Positions 1-7,167 of a DNA stretch of 64,000 bases are shown here, one piece after another. A program made the translations under genes and the position numbers. This stretch comes from Actinoplanes sp. SE50/110 (GTDB lineage Bacteria > Actinomycetota > Actinomycetes > Mycobacteriales > Micromonosporaceae): the NCBI RefSeq assembly GCF_900119315.1, contig NZ_LT827010.1:8736001-8800000 (forward strand). The letters are read 5' to 3'. Under the pieces are notes generated by a model. The model worked only from the letters and a program-made list of their open reading frames with translations, was not told the origin of the DNA and did no database searches. The number at the start of each line of letters is the position of its first letter. Position 1 is the first letter of the stretch.

Positions 1-31
1 GTCGGGCCGTCCGTGGCCCTACGCCTAGTAC

Positions 32-83
32 TTCGGCCCGACCTCGGTTGCCGATGAGATCGAGCCGGTCGCTATCCGGGTGC
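32..83 (-). promoter_or_regulatory. FliA-type promoter with TcrA-like box, for a gene beyond the left edge
   Basis: Read on the minus strand, CTCA (58-55) and GCCGAA (37-32) are separated by 17 nt. This fits the FliA-family promoter pattern I recall for Actinoplanes missouriensis (CTCA, N15-17, GCCGAA). Just upstream is GCACCCG-N4-GCGACCG (83-66), one mismatch from the TcrA direct-repeat box GCA(A/C)CCG-N4-GCA(A/C)CCG. The gene it would drive starts left of the window. The consensus sequences are from memory; the matches are read directly. Confidence 0.5.
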
Positions 84-112
84 GACGTCCGACACGCGAC
101 GCCTGCACAAAA

Positions 113-155
113 GGCGGCGGCCGGGACAGGCTCCACGCCTGCCCCGGCCGCCGCC
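113..155 (-). terminator. Rho-independent terminator after flgE
   Basis: Two 19-nt arms (113-131 and 137-155) are complementary except for one position, around a 5-nt loop. On the minus strand the stem is followed directly by TTTTG. It sits 20 nt after the flgE stop codon and separates flgDE from the gene beyond the left edge. Confidence 0.85.
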
Positions 156-175
156 GAGACTCCTGCCGCTACCCG

Positions 176-1450
176 TTAGCGCTTCATGCTGACGAGTTCC
201 TGGAGCAACTCGTCGGAGGTCGTGATGATCTTCGAGTTCGCCTGGAAGCCACGCTGGGCCACCACGAGGTTGGTGAACTCCTGGGCGAGGTCGACGTTCG
301 ACATCTCCAGGGCGCCACTGATCACCTGGCCCATGCCGGCGCTGCCGGGCTGACCGACCTGGGCGTACCCGGAGTTGACGGTGCTGCGGAAGGTCGAGTT
401 GCCGACCTTCTCCAGACCGTCGGGGTTCTTGAAGGTGGCCATGGCGACCTGGCCCAGCGTCTCCTTCAAGCCGTTGCTGTACACGCCGACGATCTCACCG
501 GTGTCCGAGACGGTGTATGCGAGCGAGGTCAGCGCGCCGGCGGTCTGCCCGTCGGTGGAGAACACCCGAGCGTCCGACAGCCCGGAGTACATGGTCAGGT
601 CGGCCATGTTGACCTTGTAATCGCCGATCTGCATGTTGCCGTCCTTGTCCAACTCCCCGGTGGCCGGGGTGTCGGTGGCGCTGACGATCGCCTTGCCGCT
701 GGTCATGTCGATCTCCCCGGTCGCGCCGGAGATGGCGGTGCCGTCCTCGCCGTACAGCGCGATGTCCCAGGTGGTGTCCGGGGTGTCCCCGGCGACCCGG
801 TTCGGGTCGATGGCCCGGGTGAACTTGGCGGTCACCGTGTGGGTCGCGCCGTCCTTGTCGAAGACCTTGACCGGGATCGTCACGGTGTCCTCGGTGGCCA
901 GCTTGTTCTCCGGGAAGTCGCTGGTCAGGTTGCCCTTGAGGGTGATCTGGGTGGTCGCCGCGGGCGGGATGGTGGCACCCAGTGGCATCTTGATGTCACT
1001 CGGCTGGCCGCCGGCGTTGACCTTGCCGTCGACCGCGGTCCAGCCCTGCACCGGCTGGCCGCTGGTGGTGACCAGCGTGCCGTTGGCGTCGAAGAAGAAC
1101 GAGCCGGCCCGGGTGTACATCTGCTCGTTGCCGGTCCGGGTGATGAAGAAGCCGTCGCCCTGGATCATCATGTCGCCGGACTTGCCGGTGGTCTCGGCCG
1201 AGCCCTGGCTGAAGTTCTTGCTGATGCCGGCGACCTTGACACCGAGGCCGACCTGGGACGGGTTGGTGCCGCCCATGCCGTTCTGCGGCGAGCCGGCCGC
1301 GCCCACCATCTGGCTGAGCGTGTCCTGGAACTGCACCGCCTCCGACTTGTAGCCGACGGTGTTGACGTTCGCAATGTTGTTGCCGGTGACGTCCATCATC
1401 TGCTGGTGCGCGTGCAGGCCACTGATGCCGGAGTAGAGAGAACGCAGCAT
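176..1450 (-). CDS. flgE: Flagellar hook protein FlgE
   Basis: This 424-residue protein forms the flagellar hook, the flexible joint between basal body and filament. The N-terminus has the typical rod/hook/HAP1 signature: MLRSLYSGISGLHAHQ followed by VTGNNIANVNTVGYK. The C-terminus has the matching heptad region with NVDLAQEFTNLVVAQRGFQA. The central part is the variable surface domain. The ATG is preceded by AAGGA. It follows flgD by 52 nt and the two are probably co-transcribed up to the terminator at 113-155. Length and both conserved ends fit a full-length FlgE. A flagellar hook gene is uncommon among actinobacteria and suggests motile cells or zoospores. Confidence 0.95.
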   Translation of the reverse strand: MLRSLYSGISGLHAHQQMMDVTGNNIANVNTVGYKSEAVQFQDTLSQMVGAAGSPQNGMGGTNPSQVGLGVKVAGISKNFSQGSAETTGKSGDMMIQGDGFFITRTGNEQMYTRAGSFFFDANGTLVTTSGQPVQGWTAVDGKVNAGGQPSDIKMPLGATIPPAATTQITLKGNLTSDFPENKLATEDTVTIPVKVFDKDGATHTVTAKFTRAIDPNRVAGDTPDTTWDIALYGEDGTAISGATGEIDMTSGKAIVSATDTPATGELDKDGNMQIGDYKVNMADLTMYSGLSDARVFSTDGQTAGALTSLAYTVSDTGEIVGVYSNGLKETLGQVAMATFKNPDGLEKVGNSTFRSTVNSGYAQVGQPGSAGMGQVISGALEMSNVDLAQEFTNLVVAQRGFQANSKIITTSDELLQELVSMKR

Positions 1451-1502
1451 TAAAGATCGTCCTTAAGGTCGAGAAAAGGGCTCAAGAAGCGGGCGGTCTT
1501 TT

Positions 1503-1949
1503 TCAGGCGGTCTGCTGAATCTCCGTGACCTTGGACAGGTCCACATCCGTGTTACCGACCTTGAGGGTCGGGTCGCTGTCCCCGTTGAGCTTCGCCGCGG
1601 ACACCACGCCGGTCTGCGACTGGCCGTTGGCGTCCATGTACGTGACGGTCTTGCCGACCAGCATGCTGGCGCTCGTCATCCGCTGCGACTTCATCATGCC
1701 GATCATGTCTTCCAGCTTCTCGACCTGGGTGAACTGCGCGGTCTGGGCGAGAAACTGGGTCGAGTCGGCGGGTTTGGACGGGTCCTGGTACTTGAGCTGG
1801 GCCACCAACAGTTTCATGAAGGTGTCCTTGTCCCCCAGGTCCTTGTCCTTGGCCTGCCGCTTCGCGGCCTCAGCCTTGAGCGCGGCGGCGGCCTGTGCGG
1901 CGTCCGAAGAGGCGCCGGTGGCGCCCATTCCAGAGGTCGGCGAGGTCAT
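1503..1949 (-). CDS. flgD: Flagellar hook assembly scaffold protein FlgD
   Basis: This 148-residue protein is the cap on which FlgE hook subunits assemble; it is shed when the hook is finished. The family motif is clear: KDTFMKLLVAQLKYQDPSKP, then DSTQFLAQTAQFTQVEKLEDM. The C-terminal Tudor/FN3 part seen in enterobacterial FlgD is mostly missing and only one short beta-rich segment follows, as in other short FlgD proteins. The ATG has an AGGAG Shine-Dalgarno 6 nt upstream. It is the first gene after the che operon terminator and has its own FliA-like promoter (1986-2011), so it appears to start a separate flgD-flgE unit. Confidence 0.93.
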   Translation of the reverse strand: MTSPTSGMGATGASSDAAQAAAALKAEAAKRQAKDKDLGDKDTFMKLLVAQLKYQDPSKPADSTQFLAQTAQFTQVEKLEDMIGMMKSQRMTSASMLVGKTVTYMDANGQSQTGVVSAAKLNGDSDPTLKVGNTDVDLSKVTEIQQTA

Positions 1950-1985
1950 TGACTTCTCCTGTCCCTTGGCAAGCTCAACCTAAGC

Positions 1986-2011
1986 TTCGGCCCGGACCAG
2001 GAATTGCTTAG
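1986..2011 (-). promoter_or_regulatory. FliA-like promoter of flgDE
   Basis: On the minus strand CTAA (2011-2008) lies 16 nt before GCCGAA (1991-1986), 37 nt upstream of the flgD start. This matches sigma-28/WhiG-type promoters, whose -10 core is GCCGA. The -35 half has one mismatch to the CTCA form seen at the left edge of the window. No TcrA-like repeat was found beside it. Confidence 0.5.
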
Positions 2012-2020
2012 CCACAAATT

Positions 2021-2051
2021 TGCGGGCCCGCCGGAAGCCGGCGGGCCCGCA
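2021..2051 (-). terminator. Hairpin terminator closing the che operon
   Basis: This is a perfect 14-bp stem (2021-2034 with 2038-2051) around a 3-nt loop, followed on the minus strand by AATTTG. It lies between the last che operon gene and flgD, so flgDE needs its own promoter. On the plus strand the stem is followed by TCTTT, so it may work in both directions. Confidence 0.8.
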
Positions 2052-2090
2052 TCTTTCAGTTCTTCAATGGTGTACGCCATACCCGGGCGC

Positions 2091-2579
2091 TCAGGGCGCC
2101 AGCGACAGGCTCATCTTGCCCTTGCCGTACCGGCTCACCTCGACCATCAGGTCCAGGCGCCGCCCGAGCGCGAGCAGGATCGCGCGGGCGTCGGCCGGCA
2201 GCTCCATCCCCGGGTAGATCACCTGGTAGAGCTTGGTGTGCGGGGCCCCCTCCTTGTTGAGCAGGCTGGTGAAGATGTTGCACAGCTCGCCGACGTTCTC
2301 CGCCAGGTTCGGGAAGAGCTGCTTCTCGTCGATGCTGTCCTCGGCGGCGCCCGGGGGCAGCAGGCCGAGCGCGGCGCCGGCGTTGGCCGCCAGGCTCAGC
2401 TGCAGGCCCATGGCCGCGTAGATCTTCTGGCTGTTGTCGGTGAAGATCGCGACCGTGGCGGTCCGGATCTCGTCCGCGCTGAGCGGGTCACCGGGGCTGA
2501 CGGTGACCTCGCGGCCGAGGAGATCCTCGAACAGATTGCGTACGGCTAGAGAGCCGGGAAGTACCGAGACGTCTGACAT
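2091..2579 (-). CDS. Divergent CheX/CheC-like protein, last gene of the che operon
   Basis: This 162-residue protein has no certain family. It contains NLAENVGELCNIFTSLLN followed about 22 residues later by a proline. This resembles the ExxN...P active-site motif of the CheC/CheX/FliY phosphatases, which remove phosphate from CheY-P. The N-terminal half has segments compatible with that fold (TATVAIFTDNSQKIYAAMGL). It lies 7 nt after a CheY gene and ends the operon. Seen: the motif and the location. Inferred: a second CheY-P phosphatase. It could also be a binding protein that has lost activity. Confidence 0.55.
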   Translation of the reverse strand: MSDVSVLPGSLAVRNLFEDLLGREVTVSPGDPLSADEIRTATVAIFTDNSQKIYAAMGLQLSLAANAGAALGLLPPGAAEDSIDEKQLFPNLAENVGELCNIFTSLLNKEGAPHTKLYQVIYPGMELPADARAILLALGRRLDLMVEVSRYGKGKMSLSLAP

Positions 2580-2586
2580 GTCGCAA

Positions 2587-2949
2587 TCATCCCAAAATTG
2601 GAGCGAAGACTTCGTCGAATCGCTCAGCCGTGAACGGTTTGACGATGAAGAAGGCCGAACCCGCGGATTCGGCGGCCGTCTTCATCTCGGGCGTGCACTC
2701 CGAGGTGACGAAGCCGAACTTGACGTTGTTGCCGGCCGCCCGGAGTTGCCGCAGCACCTCGATGCCGGTCATCTGCGGCATGTTCCAGTCCGAGATGACC
2801 AGATCCGGCTGCTGCTTGCTGGCCATGTCGAACGCCTCCTGCCCGTCCGCGGCCTCGATCAGGTCGTGGTCGCCGAACCCGGCCTGCCGCAGGGTACGGA
2901 CGACGATCTGCCGCATCACCCGGCTGTCATCGGCGATGAGGATCTTCAT
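2587..2949 (-). CDS. cheY: CheY-like response regulator (distal copy)
   Basis: This is a 120-residue stand-alone receiver domain. It begins MKILIADDSRVMRQI, has the phosphoacceptor region DLVISDWNMPQMTG, a conserved serine in FGFVTSE and the conserved lysine in FIVKPF. Such proteins carry the phosphoryl signal from CheA to the flagellar switch. I chose the ATG at 2949 because GGAGGAGG lies just upstream and it overlaps the CheX stop by 4 nt (ATGA). It is one of two CheY proteins in this operon, each next to a CheX/CheC-like gene, so the two may differ in role (motor control versus phosphate sink). Confidence 0.9.
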   Translation of the reverse strand: MKILIADDSRVMRQIVVRTLRQAGFGDHDLIEAADGQEAFDMASKQQPDLVISDWNMPQMTGIEVLRQLRAAGNNVKFGFVTSECTPEMKTAAESAGSAFFIVKPFTAERFDEVFAPILG

Positions 2950-3431
2950 GCACCCTCCTCCTTCGTGTCGGTGCTGCTCTGCCACATCGAAATGGACACC
3001 GGCTCGCCTTCCCAGAGTCCATAGACGCCGCTGATGCGTTCGGTGTTCGGATAACGCGCCGAGCTCTCCGGCGCGAGCACTACCTGAGGTAGCGACAACT
3101 GCGAACCCGGCGGAAGCATCGCCTTGACGTTGCCGCCGACGATGTTCGCCAGTTCGCCGAGCGTGTCGGAGATGTCCTCCTCGCTCACCTCGTCCAGTTC
3201 CATGGCCAGGAAGGCGGCCGCGGCCCGCTGGGCGGCGGCCCGGGAGGACGCGTACACGATGTGCCCGGTCCAGGACCCGGTGATCGACACTGAGGAGTGC
3301 ACTTCCGAGGGCTGGTTCTCGTCGTACGTCTGCATCAGCGGGCTCACGCCCTCCGGATCCAGGTACGACTCCCAGACCTGTTCCACCATCTCAGCGAGGT
3401 CGTTCTCGTCTACGTCGACTTCGACGCTCAT
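2946..3431 (-). CDS. cheX: CheX-family CheY-P phosphatase
   Basis: This 161-residue protein of the CheC/CheX class dephosphorylates CheY-P and so ends the signal. The diagnostic segment is EEDISDTLGELANIVGGNVKAML, which holds the DxxxExxN catalytic signature. A later proline follows within the usual range. The N-terminal half is the usual domain that binds the receiver. The gene overlaps both neighbours by 4 nt (cheY upstream and cheY downstream), so all three are translationally coupled. CheD, the usual partner of CheC, is not present in this window. Confidence 0.8.
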   Translation of the reverse strand: MSVEVDVDENDLAEMVEQVWESYLDPEGVSPLMQTYDENQPSEVHSSVSITGSWTGHIVYASSRAAAQRAAAAFLAMELDEVSEEDISDTLGELANIVGGNVKAMLPPGSQLSLPQVVLAPESSARYPNTERISGVYGLWEGEPVSISMWQSSTDTKEEGA

Positions 3432-3823
3432 GAGTTCGCTCCGGTCGGCACGAGGCCCAGCAGGGCCAGTTTTTCGATCATGGCACCCTCCGTGAAGGGC
3501 TTGATGACGTATTCATGAGCACCCGCGGCGAGCGCTCGGACGATCTGACTCTGTTCGCTCTCGGTGGTGACCATCACCAGGGTCATCTCGCGCAGCCGCG
3601 GGTCGGCCCGGACCTTCATGACGAACTCGAGCCCGTTCATGTTGGGCATGTTCCAGTCGATGAGGGCCAGTTCCGGCACCTCGGTCATATCGGCGAGCAG
3701 GTCGAGCGCCTCCTTGCCGTCGCCGGCCTCGACCGCCTCGAAGCTCAGCTTCGTGACGATGCGCTTGAGGATCATGCGCATCGCGCGCGAGTCATCGATC
3801 ACCATGGCGCGCATCGGCGTCAT
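3428..3823 (-). CDS. cheY: CheY-like response regulator (proximal copy)
   Basis: This 131-residue single receiver domain begins MRAMVIDDSRAMRMILKRI, with LALIDWNMPNMNGLEFV around the phosphorylated Asp, MVTTES for the conserved Thr/Ser and YVIKPF for the Lys. It overlaps cheR (stop/start ATGA) and the CheX gene by 4 nt each. Because it lies directly after cheR and cheB it could be the main motor-binding CheY, but the sequence alone does not decide between this and the distal copy. Confidence 0.9.
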   Translation of the reverse strand: MTPMRAMVIDDSRAMRMILKRIVTKLSFEAVEAGDGKEALDLLADMTEVPELALIDWNMPNMNGLEFVMKVRADPRLREMTLVMVTTESEQSQIVRALAAGAHEYVIKPFTEGAMIEKLALLGLVPTGANS

Positions 3824-4665
3824 CCCCTTCTCCCGGCGCCCGCGGGCACCGCATTGCGGATTCGGTACGCGGATGTGCGGCCGGCGGCCACCCGCTCATA
3901 GTTGTCGTCGATCCCGATCGTCGTCTCGGCCGCGCCGAGGAACAGCCAGCCGTCGGGGCGCAGGATCTTGGCGGCGTTCTGCAGCACCTGTCGCTTGGTG
4001 GCGACGTCGAAATAGATCAGGACATTGCGCAGGAAGATCACGTCGAACGGCTGCATCGGCGGGAACGGCGCGGTCAGGCTCATGTGCTTGAACGAGACGT
4101 TGCGGCGCAGCGCCGGGATCACCCGCCAGTGCGCGCCGGCCCGCTCGAAGTACTGCACCAGCTGGGTGGCCGGCAGTCCCCGGTTCACCTCGACCTGGCT
4201 GTACTCCGCCTTCTGCGCCCGCTCGACCATCGCGGTGGAGATGTCGGTGCCCTGGATCTCGAACGACCAGCCGGCCGGCAGCGACTCCTGCAGCGTGATC
4301 GCCAGGCTGTACGCCTCCTGGCCGCTGGAGCTGGCCGCTGACCAGAACCGCAGCTTGCGGGTACTGGCCCGGGACTTGACCAACTCCGGCAGCACCACGT
4401 CGGTGAGCGCGCTGAACGGCTCCCGGTCCCGGAAGAAGGAGGTCTCGTTGGTGGTGAGCGCGTCGATGATCTTCCGCTGATGCTGCGGGTTCGGGCGCTT
4501 CTGCAGATCGGCGATGAAATCGTTGACGTTTGGCGCGCCCACTACCCGGGCAACCGGGATCAGCCGGGCCTCGACCAGGTATTCCTTGCCGGGCGCCAGC
4601 ACGATGGAGGCCTCCCGGCGCACCAGGTTGGCGACGAAGGTGAACTCGGCCTGGGACAGGGTCAT
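3820..4665 (-). CDS. cheR: Chemoreceptor methyltransferase CheR
   Basis: This 281-residue protein transfers methyl groups from S-adenosylmethionine to glutamates on chemoreceptors during adaptation. It has the N-terminal helical CheR domain (about 1-75), the TTNETSFFRD segment that starts the catalytic domain, the SAM-binding motif FWSAASSSGQEAYSLA, and LRNVLIYFD followed by LFLGAAET near the C-terminus. The ATG overlaps the cheB stop by 4 nt. No extra TPR domain is present. No chemoreceptor gene lies in this window, so its substrates must be elsewhere. Confidence 0.95.
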   Translation of the reverse strand: MTLSQAEFTFVANLVRREASIVLAPGKEYLVEARLIPVARVVGAPNVNDFIADLQKRPNPQHQRKIIDALTTNETSFFRDREPFSALTDVVLPELVKSRASTRKLRFWSAASSSGQEAYSLAITLQESLPAGWSFEIQGTDISTAMVERAQKAEYSQVEVNRGLPATQLVQYFERAGAHWRVIPALRRNVSFKHMSLTAPFPPMQPFDVIFLRNVLIYFDVATKRQVLQNAAKILRPDGWLFLGAAETTIGIDDNYERVAAGRTSAYRIRNAVPAGAGRRG

Positions 4666-5843
4666 CGGGCCACCGCCGCGGACCGTCCCACCCGCACCCG
4701 GTTCAGCAGCGCCGCCGCGATCCGGTCGAGAGGCAACACCTCATCGGCCAGACCCGCGCCGACCACGGCGCCCGGCATGCCCCACACCACCGAGGACGCC
4801 TCGTCCTGGGCCAGAATCTCACAGCCCGCGTCTCGCAGCACCTTCGCACCACCTCGTCCGTCTTGTCCCATTCCAGTAAGCACCGTGGCGAACGCGGTGC
4901 CGCCGTACAGCGCGGCCACCGACCGGAACATCACGTCCACGGCGGGCCGGCAGGAGTTCTCCTGTGGTGCGTTGCTGAGCTGGGTCAGCGTCGACGTGCC
5001 CCGGCGGTTGAAGATCAGGTGCCGGTCGCCCGGCGCGATGTAGACCGTGCCGGGCGCCAGTTCCATGCCGTCGCCGGCCTCGACCACCTTCAACGGGATG
5101 CTGCGGTCCAGCCGTTCGGCGAACATCTTGGTGAAGACCGGCGGCATGTGCTGGGTGATCACCACCGGGACCGGGAGGTCGGCCGGCAACCCGTGCAGCA
5201 CCTTGGTCAGCGCGTCCGGGCCGCCGGTGGACGAGCCGATCGCCAGGATGTCGATCCGGCCCTGCGGGCCACGGCGGGCCGGCGGGCGGGCCCCGGCCGG
5301 GCCGGCGGGAGCGGCGGGAGCGGGCGGGCGGGCCGGGCCGGGTGGGGTCAGACCCGGACGGCCGGGCACCGGTCCGATGCCGGGGCGCGGGCCGGCCGCC
5401 GGGGCGGGGCCTCGCGGCGGCGCGCCGGGCGGCGGGCGACGGCGCCCACCGAGCGCCTGGATCTTGGGTACGAGCTGTTCGCGTACCGCCTCGATCGATT
5501 CCTTCACCGAGCCCACGTTGCTGGGCTTGGTCACGTAGTCGGTGGCACCCGCGGAGAGCGCCTCCAGGGTGGCGGTGGCGCCCGCCGCGGACAGCGTGCT
5601 GAACATGATCACCGGCAGCGCGGCGTGCCGTTTGCGGAGTTCACGCACCGCCTCGATGCCGTCCATCTGCGGCATCTCGATGTCCATGGTGACCACGTCG
5701 GGTTTGAGCTGGTCGATCTTGGCCTGTGCCAGTAGGCCGTTCGCCGCGGTGCCGACCACCTGAATGCCCGGCGCCTCCCCGAGAGCGTCGACGATCAGCC
5801 GACGGACCACCACGGAATCGTCGACGACGAGAACCGAGATCAT
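4662..5843 (-). CDS. cheB: Chemotaxis methylesterase/deamidase CheB
   Basis: This 393-residue protein removes methyl groups from chemoreceptors and opposes CheR. Residues 1-120 are a receiver domain (VVTMDIEMPQMDGIEAV holds the phosphorylated Asp). Residues about 133-195 are an unusually long Pro/Ala/Gly linker. The C-terminal methylesterase domain carries IGSSTGGPDAL with the catalytic Ser, QHMPPVFT with the His and MGQDG with the Asp. It starts at ATG 5843, 13 nt after the unknown gene upstream. Every catalytic part is present; the long linker is the only oddity. Confidence 0.95.
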   Translation of the reverse strand: MISVLVVDDSVVVRRLIVDALGEAPGIQVVGTAANGLLAQAKIDQLKPDVVTMDIEMPQMDGIEAVRELRKRHAALPVIMFSTLSAAGATATLEALSAGATDYVTKPSNVGSVKESIEAVREQLVPKIQALGGRRRPPPGAPPRGPAPAAGPRPGIGPVPGRPGLTPPGPARPPAPAAPAGPAGARPPARRGPQGRIDILAIGSSTGGPDALTKVLHGLPADLPVPVVITQHMPPVFTKMFAERLDRSIPLKVVEAGDGMELAPGTVYIAPGDRHLIFNRRGTSTLTQLSNAPQENSCRPAVDVMFRSVAALYGGTAFATVLTGMGQDGRGGAKVLRDAGCEILAQDEASSVVWGMPGAVVGAGLADEVLPLDRIAAALLNRVRVGRSAAVAR

Positions 5844-5856
5844 TCGACCACTCCCT

Positions 5857-6729
5857 TCAACCGAGCCAGGCCGGACCGAGTGCCGCGACGACCGGCGCGA
5901 GCAGCCGGTGCGCCGTTGCGGTGTCCAGCAGATCGCGAACCACCAGCGCCTGGACGGCGCCGCTGAGCATGTTCCAGACCCCGCCGGCCCGGTCGGCCAG
6001 CGGAATCCCGGCCGTGTCCACCGCCTGCACCAACAGCATCTGCGCCGCGGCCGCGGTGCGGACCCGATCGGAGAGGTACGCAGCCCAGGACGCCGAGTGC
6101 ACGGCCGGCGACCAGCCGGCGGTGTTGCGCCGGGCGTCGTCGGCGGCGGTCACGACCCGGGTTCGGTCCTCCGGCCGCAGCGTGCGCAGCTTGTCCAACA
6201 GGGCGGAGACGGTGTAGTGGTGCGGTCCCAGGTCGATCGGCGCGCCCGCCGGCACCTTCTTCATGGCCGCCACCCAGCCGGCCCCGAGTCGCCGTCGGGC
6301 GTCGTCGTCGAGCACCTCCCGCAGGTAGCACCCGACCGCGGCGTCGCAGAGCAGCGCGGTGGCCGCGGCCGCCTCCTCGGTCTGCCGCGCGTCCCGGCCG
6401 GTCCCCTCCCAGGTCCACGACATCACGTCGTAGCGCAGGCAGGTCAGCAGCGCGTCCACCGAGCCGATCGGCGCCCGCTCGACCAGGGCCAGGTTGCCCG
6501 CCGGGTCGTCCTTCGACATGCCCTTGAGGTTCGGCATCCGGCGCGCGGCGCTCTCCACCTCGACCCAGAGCGGACCCCGGACACCCTCGTCCGGGAGCCG
6601 CTCGGCGAGCACCGGCAGGTCGGCGGCCTGGAGGCGCAGACCGCGCAGCAGGACGTCGGCCGCCGCCGACCCGCCCGGCAGGCGGGTCAGGTCGAAGCCC
6701 AGGACGGGGGCGCTGACCAGGCTGTACAT
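5857..6729 (-). CDS. Unknown protein encoded inside the che operon
   Basis: This 290-residue protein is not recognised. It is largely helical by composition, soluble, with no signal peptide, membrane segment or familiar motif. Notable segments are DVMSWTWEGTGRD in the middle and ALVVRDLLDTATAHRLLAPVVAAL at the end. Its ATG overlaps the cheW stop by 1 nt (TGATG) and it ends 13 nt before cheB, so it must be made together with the signalling proteins. Codon use matches its neighbours. A lineage-specific chemotaxis accessory protein is the simplest guess, but nothing in the sequence shows the function. Confidence 0.75.
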   Translation of the reverse strand: MYSLVSAPVLGFDLTRLPGGSAAADVLLRGLRLQAADLPVLAERLPDEGVRGPLWVEVESAARRMPNLKGMSKDDPAGNLALVERAPIGSVDALLTCLRYDVMSWTWEGTGRDARQTEEAAAATALLCDAAVGCYLREVLDDDARRRLGAGWVAAMKKVPAGAPIDLGPHHYTVSALLDKLRTLRPEDRTRVVTAADDARRNTAGWSPAVHSASWAAYLSDRVRTAAAAQMLLVQAVDTAGIPLADRAGGVWNMLSGAVQALVVRDLLDTATAHRLLAPVVAALGPAWLG

Positions 6730-7166
6730 CAGTTCGTGGCGCGGTACGTATCGACCGCCTGATTGACGTCGAGCGCCAGCATGAGCCGCCCGTCGAGTTT
6801 GAAGGTACCCACCACCAGCTCGCGGGTGGGACCACTGAGCGTGTCGGGCGGGGGTTCGAAGGTCTCCTCGTCCAGGTCGACCACCTCGCCGATCTTGTCC
6901 ACCAGCAGGCTCACCGGCTCCCCGTCGCCGCGCAGGATCACGTTCATCACCGGGCCCTGCAGGGCCTGCCGGGCAAGCCCCAGCTGGACCCGCAGGTCGA
7001 CCGCGGCGATCACCTGACCGCGCAGGTTGAACAGGCCGCCGACGGCGGGTGGTGCGAGCGGCACCGGGGTGTACTCGTTGTACGAGAGCACCTCCTGCAC
7101 GGTATGCACCTCCACCCCGAAGAGCTGCCCGTCCACCTCGAAGGTGGCGAACTGGCGACTCGCCAT
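6729..7166 (-). CDS. cheW: Chemotaxis coupling protein CheW
   Basis: This 145-residue protein links chemoreceptors to the CheA kinase. It is one CheW domain: FATFEVDGQLFGVEVHTVQEVL, then the glycine-rich GGLFNLRGQVIAAVDLRVQLGL, then VSLLVDKIGEVVDL. It starts one nucleotide after the cheA stop and ends overlapping the unknown gene. Length and motifs are typical, with nothing fused. The CheW-like domains at the end of CheA next door are the related surfaces in the signalling array. Confidence 0.95.
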   Translation of the reverse strand: MASRQFATFEVDGQLFGVEVHTVQEVLSYNEYTPVPLAPPAVGGLFNLRGQVIAAVDLRVQLGLARQALQGPVMNVILRGDGEPVSLLVDKIGEVVDLDEETFEPPPDTLSGPTRELVVGTFKLDGRLMLALDVNQAVDTYRATN

Positions 7167-7167
7167 C

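Noticed and set aside
80..1453. Long open frame on the plus strand opposite flgE
   Set aside because: It mirrors flgE in an antisense frame; high GC content gives stop-poor antisense frames. Its translation has no known motif and is rich in Gly, Val, Arg and Asp.
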